Source: Site-B1 sp963722665 (GTDB taxonomy: Bacteria; Bacteroidota; Bacteroidia; Flavobacteriales; Flavobacteriaceae). Taken from it: a stretch of DNA of 64,000 nt. The stretch is from NCBI GenBank assembly GCA_963722665.1, contig CAVRNW010000019.1, positions 1 through 64,000 of the forward strand. The letters run 5' to 3'. Shown piece by piece: positions 56,936 through 64,000 of the stretch. Below the pieces are notes generated by a model. The model was not told the DNA's origin and searched no databases. It was given only the letters and a program-made list of their open reading frames with translations. Both the position numbers and the translations under genes were made by a program. The number at the start of each line of letters is the position of its first letter. The stretch's first letter is position 1.

Positions 56936-57811
56936 ATGAATATAGTAATCCTTTCCAGAAATAAAAATCTTTACTCAACAAACAGGCTTGTTGAAGAAGG
57001 TGTAAAACGCGGTCATCAAGTTGAAGTAATTGATCCCTTAAAATGCGATCTAATTATTGAAAAGGAAAAACCTACTATTTATTATAAAGACAGGTATTTG
57101 AATTATGTAGATGCCATAATTCCACGAATTGGATCTTCGGTGACCTTTTATGGCTGTGCTGTTGTGCGACAGTTTGAAATGATGCATGTATTTACTACCG
57201 TTACTTCTGATGCCATCTTACGTTCAAGAGATAAATTGAGAAGCTTTCAAAGACTATCCAGAGCGGGAATTGGTATGCCTAAAACTGTGTTCACCAACTA
57301 TTCCCGAGATGTGGAAGAAGTTATTAGTCATGTTGGCGGAACACCGGTCATTATAAAACTACTTGAGGGAACTCAGGGTTTAGGTGTTGTACTGGCAGAA
57401 AGTAAAAATGCGGCGGAATCTGTGCTGGAAGCATTTAATGGATTGCAGGCCCGGGTGATCGTTCAAGAATATGTTAAAGAGGCAAAAGGATCGGATCTTC
57501 GAGCATTGATTGTCGACAATCAAGTAGTGGGAGCAATGAAACGACAGGGTAAGGAAGGTGAATTCAGATCTAATTTACATCGTGGCGGCAGTGCAGACTA
57601 TGTGAAGTTAAATGCTGAAGAGATCAAAGCGGCACTAAAAGCGGCAAAAGCGTTAAGATTACCTGTTTGCGGAGTTGATATGTTGGAGTCTGATAGGGGC
57701 CCACTTGTATTAGAAGTGAACTCAACTCCAGGATTGGAAGGAATAGAAAGCGCAACGAAAAAAAATATTGCCAGAGCAATCATTACTTATATTGAAAGAA
57801 ACACTAAGTAA
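56936..57811 (+). CDS. rimK: RimK-type ATP-grasp ligase (ribosomal protein S6 modification)
   Basis: The 291-residue protein has an N-terminal preATP-grasp domain (MNIVILSRNKNLYSTNRLVEEG). The ATP-grasp core follows: RDKLRSFQRLSRAGIGMPKT, PVIIKLLEGTQGLGVVLAES, VQEYVKEAKGSDLRALIVD, and the Mg site PLVLEVNSTPGLEGIE. RimK adds glutamates to the C-terminus of S6 and makes short poly-Glu. It is followed, with one base in between, by an M14-family gene, so the two likely act together. Confidence 0.94.
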   Translation: MNIVILSRNKNLYSTNRLVEEGVKRGHQVEVIDPLKCDLIIEKEKPTIYYKDRYLNYVDAIIPRIGSSVTFYGCAVVRQFEMMHVFTTVTSDAILRSRDKLRSFQRLSRAGIGMPKTVFTNYSRDVEEVISHVGGTPVIIKLLEGTQGLGVVLAESKNAAESVLEAFNGLQARVIVQEYVKEAKGSDLRALIVDNQVVGAMKRQGKEGEFRSNLHRGGSADYVKLNAEEIKAALKAAKALRLPVCGVDMLESDRGPLVLEVNSTPGLEGIESATKKNIARAIITYIERNTK

Positions 57812-57812
57812 A

Positions 57813-58784
57813 ATGAGCGGATCGGAAATACTCAATATTTTAGGAGAAAAAATAGGTTTAGGCCAAAGTGCAGAGGCAAGTTTTGATGTGGCCAAATTGC
57901 ATTCCCGAAACCCGGTTGAAGTTCCTGTTATAATAAATCGTTCTAAAAAACCGGGACCTACGGTTATAATTACGGCGGGTATTCATGGGGATGAGGTCAA
58001 CGGCGTTGAAATTGTGAGGCAGATAATTGCAAAAGGGATTAATAAACCAAAAATAGGAACTATCATTTGTATTCCTGTGATCAACATATTCGGGTTTATT
58101 CATAAGGACAGGGAATTTCCTGACGGGCGTGATCTGAACAGGGTTTTTCCCGGTAGTAAATCGGGTTCATTGGCCAGTCGGGTGGCCCATAAATTGATAA
58201 ATGAAGTGGTCCCGCATGCCGATCTGATTTTAGACTATCATACAGGAGGAGCAGATCGTTTTAATTCTCCTCAGATCAGAATTGCTGAAAATGATCCGTT
58301 ATTAGATAATTTTGCAACCATTTTTGGAGCTCCTTTTGTGCTTTACACGAAAAATATCAAGAAATCTTTTCGAAGTACATGTCATAAACTAGGTGTGCCA
58401 ATTTTATTATATGAAGGTGGGAAGTCCTTCAATATTGATCCCATAGTTACAAATACAGGTGTTAATGGCTGTAAGCGGATATTGAGCAATATGGGAATGC
58501 TTCAAGGGAAATTTAAGGTATCAAAGCCTAAGAAAAAATCAATTTTCATTACTAAGAGCAGGTGGTTAAGGGCCGGACATTCAGGCATGTTCAAGTCTTC
58601 GGTCAACATTAATTCTTTGGTTAATAAAGGTGATCTGATAGGTAATATAACCGATCCTTACGGAAAGTTCAATCATTTTGTAAAAGCAGAGTGCTCAGGA
58701 TATATATTCAATATCAATCAATCCCCACTTGTTTATCAGGGAGATGCACTTTTTCACATTTCTACCAAATTAAAGAATTCTTAA
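57813..58784 (+). CDS. succinylglutamate desuccinylase/aspartoacylase family zinc hydrolase (M14-like)
   Basis: The start is taken at ATG 57813, just after the rimK stop; an upstream in-frame start would overlap rimK. The protein is about 323 residues. Zinc ligands are in TAGIHGDEVNGVEIV (His, Glu) and LILDYHTGGADRFN (His). The catalytic Glu is in ILLYEGGKSFN. A C-terminal beta domain (LRAGHSGMFKSSVNINSLVNKGDLIGNI) completes it. The family removes acyl or amide-linked groups from amino acids. Tight coupling to rimK suggests a role in removing or trimming Glu tags. Confidence 0.88.
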   Translation: MSGSEILNILGEKIGLGQSAEASFDVAKLHSRNPVEVPVIINRSKKPGPTVIITAGIHGDEVNGVEIVRQIIAKGINKPKIGTIICIPVINIFGFIHKDREFPDGRDLNRVFPGSKSGSLASRVAHKLINEVVPHADLILDYHTGGADRFNSPQIRIAENDPLLDNFATIFGAPFVLYTKNIKKSFRSTCHKLGVPILLYEGGKSFNIDPIVTNTGVNGCKRILSNMGMLQGKFKVSKPKKKSIFITKSRWLRAGHSGMFKSSVNINSLVNKGDLIGNITDPYGKFNHFVKAECSGYIFNINQSPLVYQGDALFHISTKLKNS

Positions 58785-59335
58785 AGCAGACTTAATGCAA
58801 TTTCTTTTGCGTCTTTAATCGGCCAGCTATCCTGTTGTAAATAGCTTTCAATTAGAGCTCCTTCAAACAACAGATATAATTTAGAGGCTAGTTTTTCAGG
58901 GTGTTTTGTATCTAAATTCTTTGATACCAGTTCAGTGATATAATTCCTTAAATTTAATTTATTCTTAAATATTTCCTCCTTTATAACTGTATTTTTCTTG
59001 TCGATTTCAGCCAGAATATTCTGGCTCCAGCCACCTTTGAAATCGGGCTCTCTAAATAACTCTCTTAAAAAATCAAATATAGCCAGCACTTTCACCTTTC
59101 CTTTTTGCTTGTCTTTTAAGAAAAGATTCAATTTATTGTAAAACTGTGTTTCCTTATGGTTTAAATAGGCTATACAAAGGGCATCTTTGGTTTTAAAATG
59201 ACTGTATAAGCTGGCTTTTGCCACATGAGCTTTTTCAATGACCTCATTTATTCCGGTATTGTTGTATCCGTTTTGATAAAATAACTCTGAGGCTGTTTCG
59301 ATTAATCTGTCCTTGACTGGTTTTTGTTTTTGCAT
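58781..59335 (-). CDS. TetR/AcrR family transcriptional regulator
   Basis: The 184-residue protein has the TetR N-terminal helix-turn-helix (LIETASELFYQNGYNNTGINEVIEKAHVAKASLYSHFKTKDALCIAYL, about 10-58, given only as description of the region) and a ligand-binding C-terminal domain. It overlaps the end of the M14 gene by 4 bases, convergently. A near-perfect inverted repeat lies 28 bases upstream of its start, so it probably represses itself. No efflux or enzyme gene is divergently placed, so its other targets are elsewhere. Confidence 0.9.
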   Translation of the reverse strand: MQKQKPVKDRLIETASELFYQNGYNNTGINEVIEKAHVAKASLYSHFKTKDALCIAYLNHKETQFYNKLNLFLKDKQKGKVKVLAIFDFLRELFREPDFKGGWSQNILAEIDKKNTVIKEEIFKNKLNLRNYITELVSKNLDTKHPEKLASKLYLLFEGALIESYLQQDSWPIKDAKEIALSLL

Positions 59336-59363
59336 GATATAAAATTACGAAGCTTATATATTA

Positions 59364-59383
59364 AAAACAGACAGGTCTGTTTT
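59364..59383. promoter_or_regulatory. operator palindrome upstream of the TetR gene
   Basis: AAAACAGAC AG GTCTGTTTT has perfect 9-base arms around a 2-base centre. It lies 28 bases before the ATG at 59335, overlapping the likely promoter. Confidence 0.72.
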
Positions 59384-59599
59384 AGTTTTTAACAGTTTTA
59401 TCAACCGCCATTCCCACTAGAGTGGATGAATCTATAGTAATTTGAGATTCTCCGCAAAGCCTGTCTTGAACTATCGGGACGGGAGTGTCTAAAGCAAAAA
59501 CCGATGTGATCTTTTTAAAAGGAGTTTAAAATATTAATACACCAAAGTAAAAGATTGCTTCACTTTGTTCGCAATGACTATTTTTATTTGACTTTTAGA
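59384..59599. repeat. non-coding spacer with repeat-like palindromes
   Basis: There is no gene. It contains CCACTAGAGTGG (59414-59425) and a REP-like string with ATTGC (59554-59558) and GCAAT (59571-59575) around CTTCACTTTGTTC. An intermediate string, CTATCGGGACGGGAGTGT, looks like another dispersed element. These may be degenerate intergenic repeats. Confidence 0.45.
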
Positions 59600-59607
59600 T
59601 AACTTTG
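59600..59607 (+). promoter_or_regulatory. -7 element of the 5-formyl-THF cyclo-ligase gene, possible leaderless start
   Basis: TAACTTTG is followed by only CGAT before the ATG at 59612. Confidence 0.45.
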
Positions 59608-59611
59608 CGAT

Positions 59612-60175
59612 ATGACAAAACAAGAGTTTCGCAAGAAATATAAAGACTTAAGAAGTAAGCTTTCATCAGAAGAAATAAGCAGTAACAGCATTGCCATTGC
59701 AAATGAAATTTTAAAATTACCTATTTGGGATGCGGAATTTTATCATGTGTTTTTATCTATTGCACAATTGAAAGAAGTAGATACAGAACCTATTTTGAGC
59801 ATCTTATCGGGAAAAGATAAACATATCGTATTGTCCAGGACCGAGTTCAAAACAACATCAATGAAGCATTTCCTGCTAACCGATAGCACCAAAATTAAAA
59901 CGAATAGCTGGAACATACCGGAACCTGTAGATGGTATTGAGATAAAACCAAGGCAAATTGAAATTGTCTTTGTGCCACTTTTGGCTTTTGATAAACAAGG
60001 CAGCAGAGTGGGTTATGGTAAGGGGTTCTACGATAATTTTTTAAGAGAATGTAAACCGGAAGCCTTAAAAATAGGCTTGTCCTTTTTTGAAGCGGAGGAT
60101 AGCATTTCAGGGATAACAAACAACGATGTTAAGCTGGACCTTTGTGTCACTCCTTCCAGAACATATAAGTTTTAG
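59612..60175 (+). CDS. 5-formyltetrahydrofolate cyclo-ligase
   Basis: The 187-residue protein has TKQEFRKKYKDLRSKLSSEE at the N-terminus and the family signature VFVPLLAFDKQGSRVGYGKGFYDNFL. It converts 5-formyl-THF to 5,10-methenyl-THF using ATP. It overlaps the lspA stop by 4 bases on the opposite strand. Confidence 0.94.
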   Translation: MTKQEFRKKYKDLRSKLSSEEISSNSIAIANEILKLPIWDAEFYHVFLSIAQLKEVDTEPILSILSGKDKHIVLSRTEFKTTSMKHFLLTDSTKIKTNSWNIPEPVDGIEIKPRQIEIVFVPLLAFDKQGSRVGYGKGFYDNFLRECKPEALKIGLSFFEAEDSISGITNNDVKLDLCVTPSRTYKF

Positions 60176-60798
60176 TCGTTTTTTTTAGGAAACACTTTTT
60201 TGTTAAATACGATAAGCATGATAAAGCCGGTACTAATGGCCATATCTGCCACGTTAAAAACAGGTTCGAAAAAAGTGAAATAATCACCTCCAATGAGCGG
60301 GATCCATTCCGGTAAAAAACCTTTGTAGATAGGAAAATACAGCATATCCACAACATTACCATGGAGTAGCGAATCATAGCCACCTTGCGAAGGTAAGAAC
60401 TGTGCTACTTGTCCGGCGCTATCACTAAACAATAACCCATAGAATACCGAATCAATAATATTGCCTAGGGCACCTGCAAAAATTAATGAGATTGACAGTG
60501 ACAATAATTTTGAGCCCTTGTGTTTAATTGTATTTATTAGCCAGTAACCAATACCAAAAATTGCTATGACACGGAATATAGTAAGAATCACTTTTGCTGT
60601 CCTGTCTGAAATAATAGTTATAAAATCGCTTAATTTGGTTCCCCAGGCCATTCCATTATTCTCAACAAATAATATTTCAAACCAACTGAACAGCTTAACA
60701 CTATCTCCTAAGGCAAAATGGGTTTTGATATACACTTTGCTTATTTGATCAATAAGTAAAATGACTACAATTAAAAAGGATACTTTTTTTAAGGACAT
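60172..60798 (-). CDS. lspA: lipoprotein signal peptidase (signal peptidase II)
   Basis: The 208-residue membrane protein has the SPase II motifs: LFVENNGMAWG, GNIIDSVFYGLLF with the first catalytic Asp, and FEPVFNVADMAISTGF with the second Asp. It has four hydrophobic helices. It cleaves lipoprotein signal peptides, such as those of the lipoproteins noted in this window. An insert of about 40 residues between the two motifs is typical of Bacteroidota. It follows ileS and dksA after a terminator. Confidence 0.95.
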   Translation of the reverse strand: MSLKKVSFLIVVILLIDQISKVYIKTHFALGDSVKLFSWFEILFVENNGMAWGTKLSDFITIISDRTAKVILTIFRVIAIFGIGYWLINTIKHKGSKLLSLSISLIFAGALGNIIDSVFYGLLFSDSAGQVAQFLPSQGGYDSLLHGNVVDMLYFPIYKGFLPEWIPLIGGDYFTFFEPVFNVADMAISTGFIMLIVFNKKVFPKKND

Positions 60799-60884
60799 TT
60801 ATTATTGGTTTCCATAGAGATTCCGTTATTTCAACTTACATTTTTTAATGCAACTTTTAGTCTTTTAAAAATTGAATTTCACTA

Positions 60885-60919
60885 ATAAAAAACGTCCCAA
60901 TATACTATATTGAGACGTT
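60885..60919 (-). terminator. terminator after the DksA-like gene
   Basis: AACGTC-CCAATAT and ATATTGAGACGTT form a stem with one mismatch. On the minus strand it is followed by a T-run. Confidence 0.75.
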
Positions 60920-60940
60920 AAACCTTGTACGAACTAAAAT

Positions 60941-61324
60941 TTATTTTTGCATATTCTTAGCTTCTATGCTCAATGTGGCATGAGGTACTAATTTTAGGCG
61001 TTCTTTATTTATAAGTCTGCCGGTAACCCTGCAAACTCCATATGTTTTGTTCTCAATTCTGATCAGGGCATTTTTAAGATCACGGATGAATTTTTCCTGT
61101 CTTATTGCCAATTGTGAGTTGGCTTCCTTGCTCATAGTTTCACTACCTTCTTCAAAAGCTTTAAATGTTGGAGACGTGTCATCTGTACCATTGTTATGGT
61201 CATTCATGTAGGCACTTTTAATAAGTTCCAGGTCACGTTGGGCTTTTACTATTTTTTCTGATATAAGAGTTTTGAATTCTGCTAATTCCTTATCGGAATA
61301 TCTGTTATTTGTATCCACGCTCAT
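60941..61324 (-). CDS. DksA/TraR-family RNA polymerase-binding protein with degenerate zinc finger
   Basis: The 127-residue protein has the coiled-coil arms of DksA (ELAEFKTLISEKIVKAQRDLELIK; LAIRQEKFIRDLKNALIRIENKTYG). It then has GVCRVTGRLINKERLKLVPHATLSIEAK where the four-Cys zinc finger should be. Only one Cys remains, so the finger cannot bind zinc in the usual way. DksA-like proteins act in the RNA polymerase secondary channel with ppGpp. It starts 3 bases after ileS stops. Confidence 0.88.
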   Translation of the reverse strand: MSVDTNNRYSDKELAEFKTLISEKIVKAQRDLELIKSAYMNDHNNGTDDTSPTFKAFEEGSETMSKEANSQLAIRQEKFIRDLKNALIRIENKTYGVCRVTGRLINKERLKLVPHATLSIEAKNMQK

Positions 61325-61327
61325 AAT

Positions 61328-64000
61328 TTAATGTTTTTGAATAAACAATTTGGTATGTACATCATCGAAAGCAATTTCTATACCATTGTTTAATTGGTCA
61401 ATAATTTCAAGTTCTTCTGTTAAGGTTTCAGCTTTTATATAGGCTAAATTAGTGCTAACAGCATTAATAATATTTTCATCTTTTTGAAGCATCACATCTA
61501 TTCGATCTGTTACTTCAAAACCTGAATCCTTACGTAAATTTTGAATCCGATTGACGAGCTCACGTGCAATCCCTTCTTTTCGTAGGTCATCGGTTATGGT
61601 AACATCGAGAGCAACGGTTATTGAACCCTCGTTAGCAACAAGCCATCCCTCAATGTCTTGAGATGTGATTTCCACATCTTCAAGCCCTAATGTAATATTT
61701 TTTTCGTTAATTTCAACGTCAAAACTACCACTTTGTTCGATTTTTTTGATATCCTGAGCGGTAAATGCACTTATTGCGTTGGAAATCAACTTCATATCCT
61801 TCCCAAACCGAGGTCCAAGAACCTTAAAATTTGGTTTTATTTGCTTTACCAAAATGTTTGATGCATCTTCCAGTATGTCGATTTCCTTCACATTAACCTC
61901 GTGCATAATTAAATTGGAAACAGCCAAAATTTCTTCTTTTTGCTGCCTGCTCTCAACCGGGATCATGATTTTATGTAAAGGCTGACGCACTTTTATCTTC
62001 TCCTTAGCTCTTAACGATAATACCAATGAGGATATTGTTTGCGCATTCTCCATTTTTCGCTCCAAAACCTTATCTATAAAATTAAGGTCATATTTAGGAA
62101 ATTCTGCCAAATGAACACTGCTGAAAGATTCTTTATGGGTATCCTTTATCAAATCCAGATACAACCTGTCCATATAGAAAGGTGCAATAGGCGCTCCTAA
62201 TTTTGAAATAGTTAATAAACAAGTATATAAAGTCTGGTAAGCCGATATCTTATCTTTTTGATAATCACCTTTCCAGAATCTCCTTCTGCTTAATCTCACA
62301 AACCAGTTGCTTAAGAAGTCCTGCGTAAAATCTGATATGACTCTGGCGGCTTTGGTAGGCTCATAATCAGCATAGAATTCGTCAACTTTTTTGATCAGGG
62401 TATTTAATTCTGATAATATCCAACGATCTATTTCCGGTCTTTCATTTAACGGAATGTCAGCTTCAGAATAATCAAACTTATCAATATTGGAATATAATGT
62501 AAAAAACGAATAGGTATTATAAAGCGTTCCAAAGAATTTGCGCCTAACTTCCTCAATACCGTCAAGATCGAATTTTAAATTATCCCAGGGATTGGCATTG
62601 GCAATCATGTACCATCGGGTGGCATCAGGACCATATTTACTCAAGGTTTCAAAAGGATCGACTGCATTACCAAGGCGCTTGGACATTTTTTGTCCGTTCT
62701 TATCTAAAACCAAACCGTTAGAGACCACATTCTTATAGGCAACCGAATCAAAGACCATGGTTGCAATGGCATGCAAGGTATAGAACCAACCTCTGGTTTG
62801 ATCTACTCCTTCAGCTATCAGATCTGCAGGAAAGAATTTATGTTTATCGATTAATTCCTTATTCTCAAATGGATAGTGCCATTGTGCATAGGGCATGGAC
62901 CCGGAATCGAACCAGACATCAATTAAGTCTGACTCTCGTTTCATAGGTTTTCCTGAAGGGGAAACCAGAACAATACTATCTACTATATTCTTGTGAAGAT
63001 CGATCTTGTCATAGTTCTCTTCGGAATTGTTGCCAACTTCAAAAGATGCAAAAATGTCTTCCTTCATGAACCCTGCCTGAACGGCTTTTTGCATTTCCGA
63101 TTTTAATTCTTTGACCGATCCGATACAAAGTTCTTCTTTGCCATCTTCGGTTCTCCAGATTGGCAGTGGGATTCCCCAAAAACGAGAACGCGATAAATTC
63201 CAGTCATTGGCATTTGCCAGCCAGTTACCAAACCTGCCTGTACCTGTTGATTTAGGCTTCCAGTTGATGGTTTCATTCAGTTCAAACATTCTGTCCCTCT
63301 TATCGGTAACTTTTATAAACCAGGAATCCATAGGATAATATAGAATTGGTTTATCTGTTCTCCAGCAATTAGGATAGCTGTGTTTATATTTTTCAACCTT
63401 AAAGGCCTTATTCTCTTCTTTTAATTTTATGGCCAACTCAACATCTACCGAGCGTTCCGGAGCTTCACCATCCTTATAGTATTCATTTTTAACATACTTC
63501 CCGGCATGCTCTTTCATTTCCGGTCTAAACCGACCTTGCAGATCAACCAGTGGCACTAAATTGCCGTTTTCATCCTTAACCAGCATTGGAGGCACTTCCG
63601 GTTTGGCCTGCTTGGCAACCATGGCATCATCGGCACCAAAAGTAGGAGCTGTATGTACGATTCCAGTACCATCTACGGTAGTTACAAAATCTCCCGAGAT
63701 CACTCTGAATGCATTTTCCGGATTGTCATTTGGCAGGGTGTAAGGCAATAACTGCTCATATTTTATTCCAAGCAAATCTTTTCCTTTAAACTCCTTCAAG
63801 ATCAAATAAGGTATTTTTTTATCTTCAGGCTTGTAATTTTCCAGATCCGATTTGGATTCAACCTTAATGAATTTTCCATGTCAAATTGTGTACCAACCAG
63901 GTTTTTTGCTAAAATGACCTTTGTCGGTTCAAAAGTATATTGGTTGTAGGACTCAACTAGGACATAGTCAATTTTTTTACCAACGGTCAAAGCGGTATTG
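61328..64000 (-). CDS. ileS: isoleucyl-tRNA synthetase, 5' end outside window (frameshifted near 63879)
   Basis: The visible part, about 890 codons, contains the editing domain (GTGIVHTAPTFGADD), the class I lysine motif (DKNGQKMSKRLGN) and the anticodon-binding helical domain. The HIGH motif is upstream of the window. Near 63879 one base is missing: the upstream frame (VILAKNLVGTQFD) must shift to GKFIKVESKSDLENYKPEDKK and IPYLILKEFKGKDLLGI. As the enzyme is essential, this is most likely a sequence error. The C-terminus lacks a clear zinc finger, as in many Bacteroidota. ileS, the dksA-like gene and lspA form a conserved cluster. Confidence 0.93.

Noticed and set aside
1..64000. tRNA, rRNA, riboswitch, IS element or integrase
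   Set aside because: No cloverleaf with a T-loop GTTC box, no rRNA stretch and no transposase or recombinase motif was seen on reading; a covariance-model scan was not possible here.

Overview
The window is AT-rich DNA from a member of the Bacteroidota, almost certainly Flavobacteriaceae. The evidence is type IX secretion (T9SS) sorting domains, a PorP/SprF protein with an OmpA partner, TonB receptors with carboxypeptidase-regulatory-like N-termini, single-subunit SdhC, SUF gene order, several Bacteroidota-only families (DUF2480, DUF3078, DUF3108, DUF5689), and promoters of the form TTG-N19-TAnnTTTG. No rRNA, tRNA, CRISPR array, IS element or prophage core was recognised.

Layout. 0-3.6 kb: an edge-truncated secreted protein, a methionine-type aminotransferase and an S46 dipeptidyl peptidase (DPP11-like). 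4-6.3 kb: a T9SS-exported leucine-rich-repeat protein. 6.4-10.4 kb: sdhC-sdhA-sdhB, with a four-helix-bundle gene between sdhA and sdhB flanked by 17-bp near-identical direct repeats. 10.5-17.7 kb: sortilin-type beta-propeller protein, Xaa-Pro aminopeptidase, LRR lipoprotein, alpha/beta hydrolase and two tandem zinc-ribbon miniproteins. 17.7-27.6 kb: thiL, then a SUF iron-sulfur operon with two extra envelope proteins, then DUF2480 and DUF3078 genes. 27.6-36.8 kb: hflX, an EEP-fold phosphodiesterase, and a T9SS type B adhesin-PorP/SprF-OmpA operon. 36.8-45.4 kb: two related TonB receptors, a DUF5689 lipoprotein and a secreted EEP nuclease, proposed here as an outer-membrane nucleic-acid or phosphoester acquisition locus. 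45.6-56.9 kb: a long minus-strand run (uvrC, patatin/BamA-like protein, hmgA, hppD, DUF3108, tryptophan dioxygenase, M23 peptidase, pgi). 56.9-64 kb: rimK with an M14-family partner, a TetR regulator with a clear operator, 5-formyl-THF cyclo-ligase, and ileS-dksA-lspA.

Quality warning. At least 16 single-base frameshifts in ten genes can be read directly, 13 of them +1 insertions. One lies in essential ileS, so most are probably sequence errors. Seven fall in the single T9SS type B gene. Frameshifted genes are annotated over their full restored span.

How the genes work together. Most of the window is housekeeping: respiration, Fe-S assembly, repair, cofactor and amino-acid metabolism. Between these lie envelope genes that display, secrete or import material at the cell surface. 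The least explained parts are the TonB receptor/DUF5689/nuclease block, the LRR surface protein pair, the repeat-flanked insertion in the sdh operon and the hairpin element that supplies the DUF2480 start codon.
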